From Chiua virens (Eukaryota > Basidiomycota > Agaricomycetes > Boletales > Boletaceae): 64,000 bases of DNA. Below are positions 22,405 through 33,402 of this stretch, one piece after another. Position 1 is the stretch's first letter; every line of letters begins with the position of its first letter. Under the pieces are notes generated by a model. The model was not told the origin of the DNA, ran no database searches, and worked only from the letters and a program-made list of their open reading frames with translations. Position numbers and translations under genes: made by a program. The DNA is taken from contig JAHNUO010000033.1 in NCBI GenBank assembly GCA_019787685.1, forward strand, positions 62,001-126,000. Reading direction: 5' to 3'.

Positions 22405-25024
22405 ACTTTCATTCACTCAATTTTGTGATACAATGGAAGTTGCAATTATTTTCTATCAGGCATCACAGGTGTTATCCACTTTGTTTGATGATATGACAGC
22501 AGAGATCCTTCCTCCGGAAACATTTTTCCATGTCACTGAGGACAAGTCAATGCCAGTTGAAGCTTTTCGAGCAGTTCACAAGAGGTGAAAGTGTGGTGGT
22601 GAGTGTCATTCATGAAAGAGTGAGTGACATGGACCCAGTTTCATGGAGTACAACTAGTTCCCATGAACTGAAATTCATGTCATAACATGTTACAGCATCA
22701 TCCACCTCAGACGAATTTCCATCAACACCATCAATCACAACTCGTTTTACACCTGTCACAGAAAGACATATCAGTGGCAAAAGACAAACAATTTGCTCCT
22801 GTAGCTATCACGATGAAGAGATAAAAGAAAACAACACCACATCTAAGATCCATTAAGACTCAGATAATATCAGAGTCAACTCCAATTAGTCCACTTGGGC
22901 CTTAGGGCCCTAGCCTGAGGGGCCCAGGAAGTACAGGATTGTACTTACCTCCGGAATCTTAACCAATGTGCAATTCTCGCTATCACTCATCGCCATGTTC
23001 CCTAACCCTTGCACTCATTCATGTGCACCTATCCAATCCTGTTCTTACTAGTGCCATGAATAGCTCTTCTGTGAACATTTTGGCAATACTCTCACCTGTT
23101 CCTTCAAATAATGGATATGATAGAGCACTCCATCAAGGTTCTACCTCACATGAAACTGACATTGCAATGAGTTGTATCTCAACATCAGATCTTGACAAGG
23201 ACAGTTCTAGGATGGCAGCTCCAATTTACCTTTACATTCCCATTTATTATGGAGTTGCCATTGCACTGTCAATTTGTGAGACATTTTGGTGTTCCATTTT
23301 GTTTCTACTTTGCTTAGCCTTCTCAGAAGCTTTTGCAGTCTTTTTTGGGAGTTGATTTCTGATCCCACTCACAAAGTGGTTTGTGAATCTGAATAGCAAT
23401 TATGTATACCCAGCCTGCCACAACCCCATTCTCGCATTAGTGGGTCATCCATATCTGACTTTGAACATTGTGTTGAGTTCCATATCTTCTTCTGTCCTCA
23501 ACTGGCTCAAAAGTTTTCGTGGTGTACGTTGTCCTCATCACATGCCTTTATTGCCAACTCACAGCGCTGTAGTATGAAATCTCGAATTTCTGTCTCAAGC
23601 CAAACAACGAGTGGGATGCTGCTGGTGGTAAATGGAAGCTTGATGGACACAGTGTACTCTGGAAACGTTCACACTCTTCAAGCCTGACATGCTCTGATGT
23701 AGTAGTGTGTTGTCTGTGGCATCCATCCTAAAGATGATACAAGCCTATACTCAGCCAACATCAGGAGCCAATCAGTTTTTATGGCTGAGCACTTAAAGAA
23801 AGTGTCCAGTTGGTGGTTGGTGTGATCTTGTCTTTTTCCTATCTGAACTGATATTGCTGTCCAGTGAGTATTCAGTCACTGGCTGTGTTGTGGCTCATTT
23901 CAAGCGATAGTGGGAACTCCAACTATATAGAATACATGTGAAACAAATACCAACAATCAGCCACAATTGTGGGGCAATATCTAATGGTAAACCCTCCAGC
24001 TCACTTTGGTCAATGACTGTTCTGTCATGCTGACTGTGTTTCTCATCAGACTCTCACACTTCCCCCTCAGTTGATGCCAACAGTTTGTGGTCCTGGAAGG
24101 GGCCCACAACTAGGACTTTCTTTATGTGGGATTCTTCTATCAGAGACCACTCTGAGCTATACGTGGACAATGTTTTTGGCACACCTGCCTTACAGTAGTG
24201 TCTACACCACTTGTCAAGGATGCAGGGTAACCTATCAAAAACAAAGTCAAACTCTATAGCAGTTAGCCAACTTCGGGTGGCCATTTGCACCCACTGAGTG
24301 ATGGAGTGGTTTGTTGCCTCTCTCAAACCCAGTGGGTGAGTCTAGGAAAATATAAGTATCTGCAAAATTACAACAATGATATCATATGTATTGTGATGGC
24401 TAGAGCATTCACATATGGCACCCATTGGTGAATTAGGTATATGCATAGGTCATATGAGTCATATCATTTGAAGATGATTGCATGCTTGAACACATGTGAG
24501 AAGCAACCACAAATTGTGGCATAATCAATTTTTCTGCCTTCCCATCATACCAAGATCAATTTGGCTAGGGTTGAGCATGAGAAAGGAACGTATCAGTGGA
24601 ATGCAGAGCAGGGGGCGTACATGCCACTCCTTTGCAGGTCACTGAGACAGTAATTTAGCCACTGTTTCCAATACTTGCCAGCATGAGGGAGGGCAACTTG
24701 CACTCCACTTCTTTGCTAGTCAACTTTCCAAGGCCCCATCTGGAGCCATTCATTGCCATGGATGGACATCCACATGACAGGAAGACCTTAAAGAATTCAA
24801 CAGCAAATATCCAAGGTCGATTGCTAACTGGAGCTTCAATAGTTCCATCCATTGATCTATACTCCCTATTGCTTTAGAGGTCAGCCAGCCAGCCAGCACC
24901 TCTTTCTTTAATGCCTAGTCTGGTGGTGTCCAAAGGTTGACTCTCTGAAATGGTGCCACAAGTTGGGCAGCCAAAAGCCATCAGCAAGATACTTCTTGGG
25001 TGAAGAGCACTTCAATCCCATTAC
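22405..25024. other. Gene-free block
   Basis: No recognisable protein family, RNA or array. Open frames stay under about 130 codons (22966-23355 being the longest) and have no conserved motif that I know. Short stop-separated frames could be relics of an intron-rich gene, but I cannot name one. Confidence 0.45.
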
Positions 25025-25189
25025 TGTTAGATGCAGTGATTGCGCATGAACTCCTCTCTACTTGATTTGTTATCCCTATTTAGAGTTTGTGCCACTATGT
25101 AAATACTGTATTTAGCGTTAGAGTTCGATGTAATGGCTTCCTCAGTCTCTTAGATCGAACTCCACTTGCTCAGTGCAGCTGTTTTATCA
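25025..25189 (+). repeat. Copia LTR, shortened (165 bp)
   Basis: Starts tgttagatgcagtgattgcg and ends gcagctgttttatca. It lacks the second and third hairpin blocks of the longer LTRs. Flanking 5-mers (attac, ggacg) do not match, so one side was rearranged. Confidence 0.75.
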
Positions 25190-25269
25190 GGACGATCCTT
25201 ATGTGTTGGTGTGCCATTCACATTTTCTGGGCAGCTAACTCGTCCACAGCAGCCTCTCTCCACTTGGAT

Positions 25270-25720
25270 GCATTGTCTCACTTCTGAATGATTGTGGATG
25301 GGTGGTATTTGTGGCAAGGCACTTTGCCATGTTCGCTTTCTCATCGTCATAGTCTCTGCTGTGTCAGAGAGTTGCGCTGAGCTCTGATTCAACCATTCCC
25401 GAGGTCGCTGTTGAGTTTTGCAAGGAAATGCTGTATGTCTCAGGAGCAGGGGGAAGTGTCACAGGATCCTCAGGCCACTGACTGCTCTGGGAACTGCGAT
25501 AGGCATATGGGGTTCTTCATCCTGAGTTGATAGAGGAGGAGGAGGAACAGGTTCCCCCTCTGCCATCAGTCATGTGACTCGCGGGGGCTGGACGCTGATC
25601 AAAGTGAGCGCGTTCTGGCATGCTCATGCGCTTTGTGGTAAGGTTGTATAACCCAGCCCTTGTACCCATCTGGGTGGAAGCCAATTAAAACGGACATAGG
25701 TAGGGCACTTGATGCACAGC
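25270..25720 (-). pseudogene. Copia pol linker and integrase-tail relic
   Basis: Nucleotide blocks are collinear with the minus-strand Copia at 18.78-19.75 kb: gattgtggatgggtggtatt, gagagttgcgctgagctctg, ctctgggaactgcgataggc and taggtagggcacttg, with indels and many transitions. It holds no usable reading frame. Upstream sequence to about 26.0 kb may belong to the same relic but is too diverged to assign. Confidence 0.6.
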
Positions 25721-26295
25721 GTGCAGATGGAATCTGGCAGTTTCCTGTCCAGCTTGAAGCATCCCAGTCATCAGCTGACGATCAGAGAGCGTCGCTACCT
25801 GACGTCAGTAAGGTTGTGATGGGCAATTGTGCGATGTCAGGGCAACAAGTTGACTGGCACAGTGCTCGCAGGGGATCTGTCGATGTGAACGACTGCGGTC
25901 ATGGATCATCCACTCAGTGACAGGCAGAGTCATTCTGTCCAGAAACGCGGCATTGTTGCTGTCGATGCGAGCAACACAATTGACATGCACAACGAAAGAG
26001 GAGTGGTGAGTTATAAATACAACACAGCTAGCAGGTTGTTGCAAAGCTCAGGGACATGCAAGACGTTGCTAACCCCGCCTGCTTGACTGCTTTTAGGGAC
26101 CTAAAACCTATGTGTTGTGTCCCAATTGTCACACTCACTAGCCGCTTTTTATCAGCTAGTTGGTAGATGTCCAGAATCATTTTATTGCTGGATATCTCAT
26201 GCTCTGACTGATAGCAGGAGAGGTTGCAGTGATATTGCTGGGTATCACAAAGATGTCCTGACTGTATCATAGCTGGTACGAAGGTGTATGTATTG

Positions 26296-27190
26296 TCAGG
26301 AGATCCCTACATTGGCAGCTGTAAGCACACTGACGCACAATAAGAGACTTCGATGTACAGTATTGTTTGTGACACAACATTGCCCCTTTGCCTGATCAAA
26401 GCTGATGATCTCCTCTAGCACAGCAGACATCCTCAGGTGTGCCTCTGGGTCCTGCAGGATCCATAAGTTGTCTAGATATCTGAAGAAGTGTTTATGATCT
26501 GGCAAGGGCTGGCAATCAGCATTTAGTTCTAAGGCTTTTGCTGCAGCTCCACAGATTAGCTAGCATTGGTATCCCTTGGGAACTTCTGGAGCGATATAAC
26601 CTTCTGTGCCAACCACCCTTGAGCTATGGATGATGGATAGACATCCCCCTCCTGGTGGGACGATGACATTGCATGGTTTAAAATCCATGTGAGTGATGTG
26701 GTACTCACGCATGAATGCGACTGCTTCACAGCTTCTTTAACATCAGGCATCGCAATCACAGCCAGATGAGGATGCTGGGGCAAAAACATCAGTGAGTCCT
26801 GTGATACAACCAGAGCCCTTACAACCACATAAGATGAACTTAACCTTGTAACCCTCTTTGGTCACATCTCCGTCCTGTAACCTCAGGCCTGGTCCTCACA
26901 GATTCTTCGGTTATTGAATGTCTATAATAGTAGTATTGCCCACCATCTTTGTCAAGTTCCTGGTAGTGAGCGACTTCACTTTATCCGCAGCAATGCAAAT
27001 ATCATGTAGGTTATCCTCCCTTTTGGCCTGGTCTATTTCGCTCAAGAACGCAGTAATACGGCTCATTAAGTGATACATCTCTCACAGAAGGTCAATTTGT
27101 TGATTGACCTCTTTGAGGTCGAAATCTTTCAGTTCAACCCTATATAACTGGCTTGTGACCTTCAGTGCCATCACCCTTGGTTTGTGTATG
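26296..27190 (-). pseudogene. Protein-kinase relic (helical N-terminus, broken kinase lobe)
   Basis: One minus-strand frame from about 27190 to 26296 is interrupted by a handful of stops. The first third is polar and helical (VELKDFDLKEVNQQIDLL, then a stretch rich in E, K and D). Near 26.70-26.57 kb the kinase core is clear: ITHMDFKPCNVIV is a catalytic loop (HxDxKxxN), and GTEGYIAPEV is the APE segment. QDPEAHLRMSAVLEEI near 26.43 kb matches subdomain XI. The DFG-like site reads IIHSS, and the segment between it and GTEGY is missing, as is most of the N-lobe. A dead copy of a fungal Ser/Thr-kinase-like gene; the exact family is not known. Confidence 0.65.
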
Positions 27191-27856
27191 TGGAGACACA
27201 ACAATACTAGTGTCAACATAGATGGCCTGGGCCAGTGGGCATATTGTGTTCTCTTAACCTTTGTTTTTCTAGAAAGAAATCATGAGCTCTCAGGGGTTAC
27301 ACACAATGTGATGCTTGCAAGCTTCCAGGAGGCTGCGTGACTAGTAAGCAAAATGATCAACATCTCAAAACCATATGTGTTCATCATAGCCATGGCTAGG
27401 GGAGCTTCAATTAGGCACAGAGTGCCCCACAGGCAGTATAAATGGGAGTTTTCATCAATTGTCCATCCAGGTGAATTGAATGATATGTCCTCCCGTGCAC
27501 CTGAGCTGTGCAATGAGCCTTGAAAGGCTTTAGTAAAATTCATTAGAACCTCGTCGCATACATACCACCTTGCATGATGAATGACAGCATCCTTGTGGTC
27601 ATGGTATTCCTAAAGTCACTCTCACTGCAGTATTCCATTCCTTTGTCCACTTGGCCTTCTCATCCATTGTTGAATCCTCCTCTGACTTCTTGTGGGCCAT
27701 GACGAGCACGCATACACCTGTGGCATCAACAGTGTTCTTTGCATCCTCTGGTTGTGGTGTAAGCAGTGGGAGTTGAATGAGTTTATGGATTTGTTTGAGA
27801 GGGGTTGACATGGTCATAGATTTGGAAAGGAAAAGAATTATCTAGGTAGGTGCATC

Positions 27857-28089
27857 TGATAACACAACTGCACTGGGCAGCTGGAGTTTGATGTAAGAGA
27901 CTATAAATTGAGTGTCTGATGCGACCACATACCTGGAGTTCGATGTAAGAGACTAAGGAAGCCATTACATTGAACTCCAAGGCTAAATACCGTAGCTAGA
28001 TACACTAACAAATATGGTAGTGGCTGACACTCTAAGTGTCAATGACAAAGCAACTAAAGAGGGGTTGATGCGCAATCACTGCATTAACA
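27857..28089 (-). repeat. Copia solo LTR, 233 bp, TSD gcatc
   Basis: tgataacacaactgcactgg through to gcgcaatcactgcattaaca, flanked by perfect gcatc duplications (27852-27856 and 28090-28094). No internal Copia sequence adjoins. Confidence 0.9.
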
Positions 28090-28094
28090 GCATC

Positions 28095-29190
28095 ATGGCT
28101 TGCTGTTTATGCCATCGCATTTCAGTGTCCACATTGTCTGGCCAGTGATTAAAATTTTGGCATTCAATAGCATTGTCCTGTCAAGGGGCACATTTGGTAC
28201 TGGCATATGACCATCTATCTATTCAATCACCCATTTTTGGATGGCTTTTGTGATGAGTCTAGCCATGTTCGCTTTAGCTCGCTTCTGTGCACCATCTGTA
28301 ACACTGACAAGTTTGTCGAGTGCATATGGGGAAGTTCTGAGGAAATCGAATTTGAAGAGATGACCATCTTTCATCAATATAGACATGAGTGCAGAGGGGA
28401 GCTTGGAGGTGTGAGAGTGGAAGGGGTGAGTTGTTTGAGGATGGGGATGCAGTGGAGGATGATGGGAGTGGGTTGCTCACAGCACAGTCTGTAGTTGCAT
28501 GTTGGTTTGAGAGACTCGTGTCTGGGTGCAATTGGGCCAAGGAAGACAAGGTGAGGTTGACACTGGGATTGTGTTGAATGACAATACTGCCCGCCAGAGG
28601 GTTTCACAAGCACAATGCAGATAACACACTGACCTCCTTCTGACACAATGCTACCTGCACCCAAAACAGGGATAACCATGAGTCACCAATGTCCACTCTC
28701 CTGAACTAATCCCTGCTCCCCAGTTCACCACATTCCTCAAGCACCTTCAAGTTGGATATCTCCTACCTATAAAACTCTCACTCACAGTCTCATTTTCAGA
28801 TGGCTATCATTTGCTGAGTGACAACTGGCAGTAGTTGGTTCATTCATGCAATTGGGGTAGTCATCAACTGTCTTGCTAAGGCCACCAACCTAAAACACCT
28901 CTCTACTGAAGGGCAGTGGGGCAGAGGAATGTAGGCATAGTCTTGCACAACAGTGTCCTTACCTCCAAACCCTCTTACTCTTGACACAAACCACAACCTT
29001 ACCAGCTAGGTCAGGCTTACTGCCAGGCTGTAAAGCTGCCATATGACATGGGCCTAAAACAATCAGTAGCAGGGTTAAGCCCTCAACAATGTTGCAACAG
29101 ATCACTTGTTCATTTATGCTCTCAATCAACATTTGGTTACAGGAAACCAGATTCAGGCAGGAGACTTATCTTGCAGGTACTCTGAAAGGA
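28095..29190. other. Gene-free block between two solo LTRs
   Basis: No family recognised. Frames on both strands near 28.2-28.7 kb overlap each other and have low-complexity serine/proline runs. Confidence 0.45.
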
Positions 29191-29195
29191 TCACC

Positions 29196-29382
29196 TGTTA
29201 AATCAACTGCACTGGGCAGCTGGAGTTCAATGTAAGAGACTGAAGAAGTCACTACATCGAACTCCAAGGCTAAATACAGTAGGTAGATACACTAACAAAT
29301 ACTGTAGTGGCTGAAACTCTAAGTAAGTATGACAAAGCACATAAAGAGGGATTGTCAATATGCGCAATCACTGCATCTAACA
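29196..29382 (-). repeat. Copia solo LTR, 187 bp, TSD tcacc
   Basis: tgttaaatcaactgcactgg through to gcgcaatcactgcatctaaca, flanked by perfect tcacc duplications (29191-29195, 29383-29387). It lacks the hairpin block present in the 233-bp copies. Confidence 0.9.
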
Positions 29383-29469
29383 TCACCATAACTATTGACA
29401 AGGCAAACATTAAGGCAGGTATTGCATTTGCTGGCACAAATGTCCACTGGGTAGGTATTAGAAGAACAT

Positions 29470-30118
29470 GCTAATGTTTCTGTTTACTGCCAGAGTTATT
29501 GCCAAGTTTGACTTGCATCACTCATGTGGCCCAATGTGTTCCATGTCAGACTATACTCAATACCTAGGTATCCTCATACATTTATCTGTACTTCGCTTCC
29601 TATCCTTTAGCTATGTACCTGCACTGGCTCAACCTGAGTGCTTATTCATTTCACTTCATGTTATCATGTTTATGTTTACTCATTCTTCCTTTGTCATCGC
29701 CTGCTGCCTTCACATCATACAATTCCCTCTTTTGACCACTTGTGCTATGTCTGCTCTTCTTGGTCACCTGTTCTCCTGTTGGTCCATGCACCCTCCCTTA
29801 CATATAAATAGCTCATCGAGTTACTCCTGTACACTAGTCTTGATCTCTGCAATCTAGCTGAGTATACTTGACTCCCCCTGGACTTCATTGAAGTCGTCCT
29901 CGACCCTTGGTCCCAAGAGTATAGATTCTCGACCAGATAATTTAGGAAACTTCCTGAGTTCAACTTCATCCTCTCTGGTAGCAACTCCACTGACCAGATC
30001 ACTCTTTGAACTCTACAGCATGCCACATATCAAGTAGTGGTTGTTCGAGTTATCACAGCCACTTGCTACTTAGCGCTTTTTGTGGCTATGTTAGGTCCTA
30101 CCCAGAACTACCATCACA
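29470..30118 (+). repeat. Old Gypsy LTR (plus strand)
   Basis: Collinear with the reverse complement of the 730-bp Gypsy LTR at 54.26-54.99 kb: actcaatacctaggtatcct (29.55 kb), cttcacatcatacaattccc (29.71 kb), a TATA-like tacatataaatagctc (29.80 kb), ctgcaatctagctgagtata, tggtggttgt-type sequence, and the end aggtcctacccagaactacc...atcaca. Heavily diverged; the left border is approximate. Confidence 0.75.
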
Positions 30119-30272
30119 GTCACCTGTTTTTCTGTTGGTCCATGCACACTCCCTTATGTATAAATAGCTCGTTGAGTTACTCCTGTACACTAGTCTTGTT
30201 CTCCACAATCTAGCTGAGTATACTCGACTCCTCCTTGGACTTCCTAGAAGTCACCCTTGCCCCTTGGTCCCC
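30119..30272 (+). repeat. Second partial Gypsy LTR, head to tail
   Basis: Restarts in mid-LTR at gtcacctgtttttctgttgg, 356 bp after the same motif at 29763, and runs through the TATA region to about ccttggtcccc. A partial tandem copy of the preceding LTR. Confidence 0.7.
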
Positions 30273-30289
30273 ATCAGGAAAACTGAGGA

Positions 30290-31480
30290 GTGCAGATATA
30301 GCTAGATAAACCTGGTAAAATTATATCAACTTGATGTATGATGCTCTCAACTGAGTCAACTCTTGCCCAACATTATCAACAGTTATCTTTATAATATCAG
30401 TAAGCAATAAAAGACATAGTTTGATCAGACAAGGCCAGTGAAATGATGCAAGATATTAGCTGTATCTTATGGACACCAGGATGATTTCAAGTTGAACAGG
30501 CAATTTCTGCATTGGGAGACATGGGATCAGTTGATTACATTTGCCCACAATGTTGAACCCAAGGTCTACCTGACTCAGATTGTACTTTCAAGTTTGTCTC
30601 AACAGTAATACCTACTTTTACCACATGATAACCATGACATTCAATTATAGACAAATACAACTTGGGAAGTAACATTGTGGAAACCATCTTTACTATTTGT
30701 CCTTGCCCAAGGTACTACTAGTAAGATCTCAGGCTAAGTGCAGACAAATCCAACTTGAACTGGAAGCTTGATGACAGGGACTGCCTATACACACATCCTC
30801 AGTTGCAAACAATATATGATTGTGTCAATTCTCATCTTGAGAAGCATAGCAAAGGTACCACTGAAATCAGCTGGTCTGGGTCCATCACTGCTAATGTCAA
30901 ATACCTTTCTCCCTTCCAAGTCCACAATATCTACAAAATCAAAATTTGCTTCATTACTGGCACCACTGTGCCCTGCCCCATTATCATCTAAATCCTAGCA
31001 CTGGCTCTTGCCACCAGCCATGATAGGCAAATCAGATGTAAATGGCCCAACATCATTTATTCTCTGTTGCCTAGCTGAAAACCAAGTTTACATCATTCAT
31101 CTTCCATGCCTCATACTCTTGTCATCACTATGAGACCAATATGAACTCAGATTCTGCAATGCAGATAGATCTTTTCTGTCATAGGGGAGCATGCCATTGA
31201 AGGAGTGTTATGATACAAATATAGGTGAGTGTCACACTTGATAGTGGTCTATTGAAAGACTTGATACAATCTGTGTGAGCACCTGTGGAGACATTGGCAA
31301 AACCACCATGAAGCAGTGGGCAGGCAATGAAGCACAACAACCATCCTACTGATTACCCCTGCCATTCCCACTCTGATTTCCATCAAGACTATCCTTCTCT
31401 AGATGACCATCTCTCTTGTCATTTCTGCTGGCATACCACCTGTGCCTCCCACCCAACAACATTCCTCAGGCTGTTGTAGC
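30290..31480. other. Gene-free block
   Basis: No recognisable family. A plus-strand frame at 30755-30988 and overlapping frames have no known motif. Confidence 0.4.
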
Positions 31481-32155
31481 TTATCTTTTGTATTGTGTGG
31501 CTGCTCCAGACAAGCCCCAGCATTGTGGCAGGTCAATGGCATTGCAATACCCAGTCTCCCTTATCTTGTTACCATCGTACAACTTGTAAGTCTTGAAAAA
31601 CCTCATGGGAACCCGCTTCTCATACAATAGATTGAGTCTAGTTGTTGTGAGCAAGAAATACAGATACAAGGCAACACACGCACTCATTGATGGTTTACCC
31701 TTTGGTTTCAGGGATATAAAAGCAGGCCCAGATAGTCCCTAAACACACAAGGCCACCAAAGACAAAGCCAATGTATTCTCCAAGATTCGCTCCATCGGGG
31801 TTCATGCTGTCACACTACACTGAGTTCAACATGTGAGCATCTCGCACATGTAAAATGAGCACACGCACAGATAGGGAATGATGATGTTGACAAGTATACC
31901 CAAGAGCAAGTTTGCACAGATGCCAATCATGGTCACAACCATCCTTGAATGAAGCTTCACAGATGAGGTCTCTAAAAAAATGATGAATGCCAGAGGATCA
32001 CTGTTCCACAGGGTGAGCTACATATTGAAAGGGCCTGGGTGAGTAAGCAACTCACATGCTTGCTTTGATAAACAAAGTTGTAGATGATAGTCTATGATAG
32101 AAACATCAGCCTATCCATGACAAGATCCCACAGGAAGTAGCCAACATAAGATGGC
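31481..32155 (-). pseudogene. MFS sugar transporter, C-terminal half, with introns
   Basis: Sugar:H+ symporter-like membrane protein relic. Minus-strand pieces with plausible gt...ag introns: TIIYNFVYQSKH (near 32.08 kb, donor gtgagt); ETSSVKLHSRMVVTMIGICA and the hydrophobic NLLLGILVNIIIPYL (31.96-31.87 kb, donor gtgcgt, acceptor tgtgacag); NPDGANLGEYIGFVFGGLVC then GTIWACFYIPETKG (31.80-31.70 kb, donor gtaaac); and LNLLYEKRVPMRFFKTYK (31.63-31.57 kb, after an acceptor actag). NPxxANLG, the last two membrane segments and PETKG followed by an LLYEKR-like tail are typical of the fungal family. A TAG precedes TIIYNF, and the N-terminal half is not recognisable. It could be a decayed host gene. 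Confidence 0.65.
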
Positions 32156-33400
32156 TCACCTGCAACTTTAATTCTGAGTCGCACTTCTAATCCAGAGGAA
32201 ACTGATTTTCTTCACGTTCTGGACTGTTCCTTCAGCTCAGCAGCCTGCTTGGTGATTGCAGTCTGGGCACATTCCTCTACAGAGAGCAAATGTGGGCTGT
32301 GAAGGGCCTGTTCATGACTGCCAATGAGTTTCATAAATGTGCAAATCAAGGCAATCTAGAAAACTTATACTTCATGTTAGTAGCATCAATTCTTGTTCCT
32401 GAATAGGATCTTGCTGTGATTAAACATTGAGTTGCGCAAACAGGAATAAAGACCATGGTCAACATAACAGACCTACACAGAAAATTCAAGAGTGGATGTC
32501 TGCATGAACTGCGTTAGCATATCTCTCCTTGTAGAGAAAGGAAATGTCACAAACCTCATTCAATCCACCTTCTATCGCTCAATGTACACACATTACCGAC
32601 AGCATCGCAAAGTGCCTGTGTCACATCCTAAATATCAGAGAAGTGAATCATCAAGCATGTGGTGGCATGCATGTACATACAATATGCGATGCCACCCAAT
32701 TAACTGGCAGAACATGTGACCATTTAGCTATCTGTCCCAGCATCTGAAAAAAACTAGGTAATGGTTCAAAACTGATAGAGAACATATGCACCAATTAATC
32801 CAATGTAGATTAGGACAAATGTGGACAGGAAAAATGAAGGCATTGGACCAGAGTCAGACCACAAAAGCCACATGGATACAGAACTCATTGTTGACTAGCT
32901 CATTGGAAGAACAGAGGCTGCCAGCTGGCGGTAAACCTGGCAAGGGGATTAAAACTTCCCAAGATTTGGTGGTGTTACATGGTTAACTTGAAGTCATCAC
33001 TTAAACTGTGCATGTAAGGAAGCAAGGACAGTGCATGCTGATCTCAGGCTCACCCCAGTCGTGTCACAGTTGTTCTCATACTTCCAAAGACCATCCACAC
33101 ACTCTAGTTGCCAGTGAGAATGTAGGGTAAATATCTTCTCAAACAGCGCTGATGACTCAGATGGATGGTGGTGCTTGCCAAATGCTGTGTGATACATGTG
33201 AGGATAACTCACTGGGATACGAGTCGGCAACAGAGTACTCACCATCATTTCCCACAAGTGTGACTCACAATGGTTGAGTTTCTAACTTGTGCTTCAAGTT
33301 AAAATGCATAGTCACAGCAGTGTGATGGTGGTGGTAAGTAAGCAAGCTTACAGAGCCCAGGTTAGAAATTGGTCTATAAGTACTCATCTATATCCATCAG
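32156..33400. other. Unassigned block
   Basis: Minus-strand sequence near 32.34-32.22 kb (HSPHLLSVEECAQTAITKQ) looks protein-like but I do not recognise it. The rest shows short frames only. It may include the lost 5' exons of the transporter relic. Confidence 0.35.
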
Positions 33401-33402
33401 AT

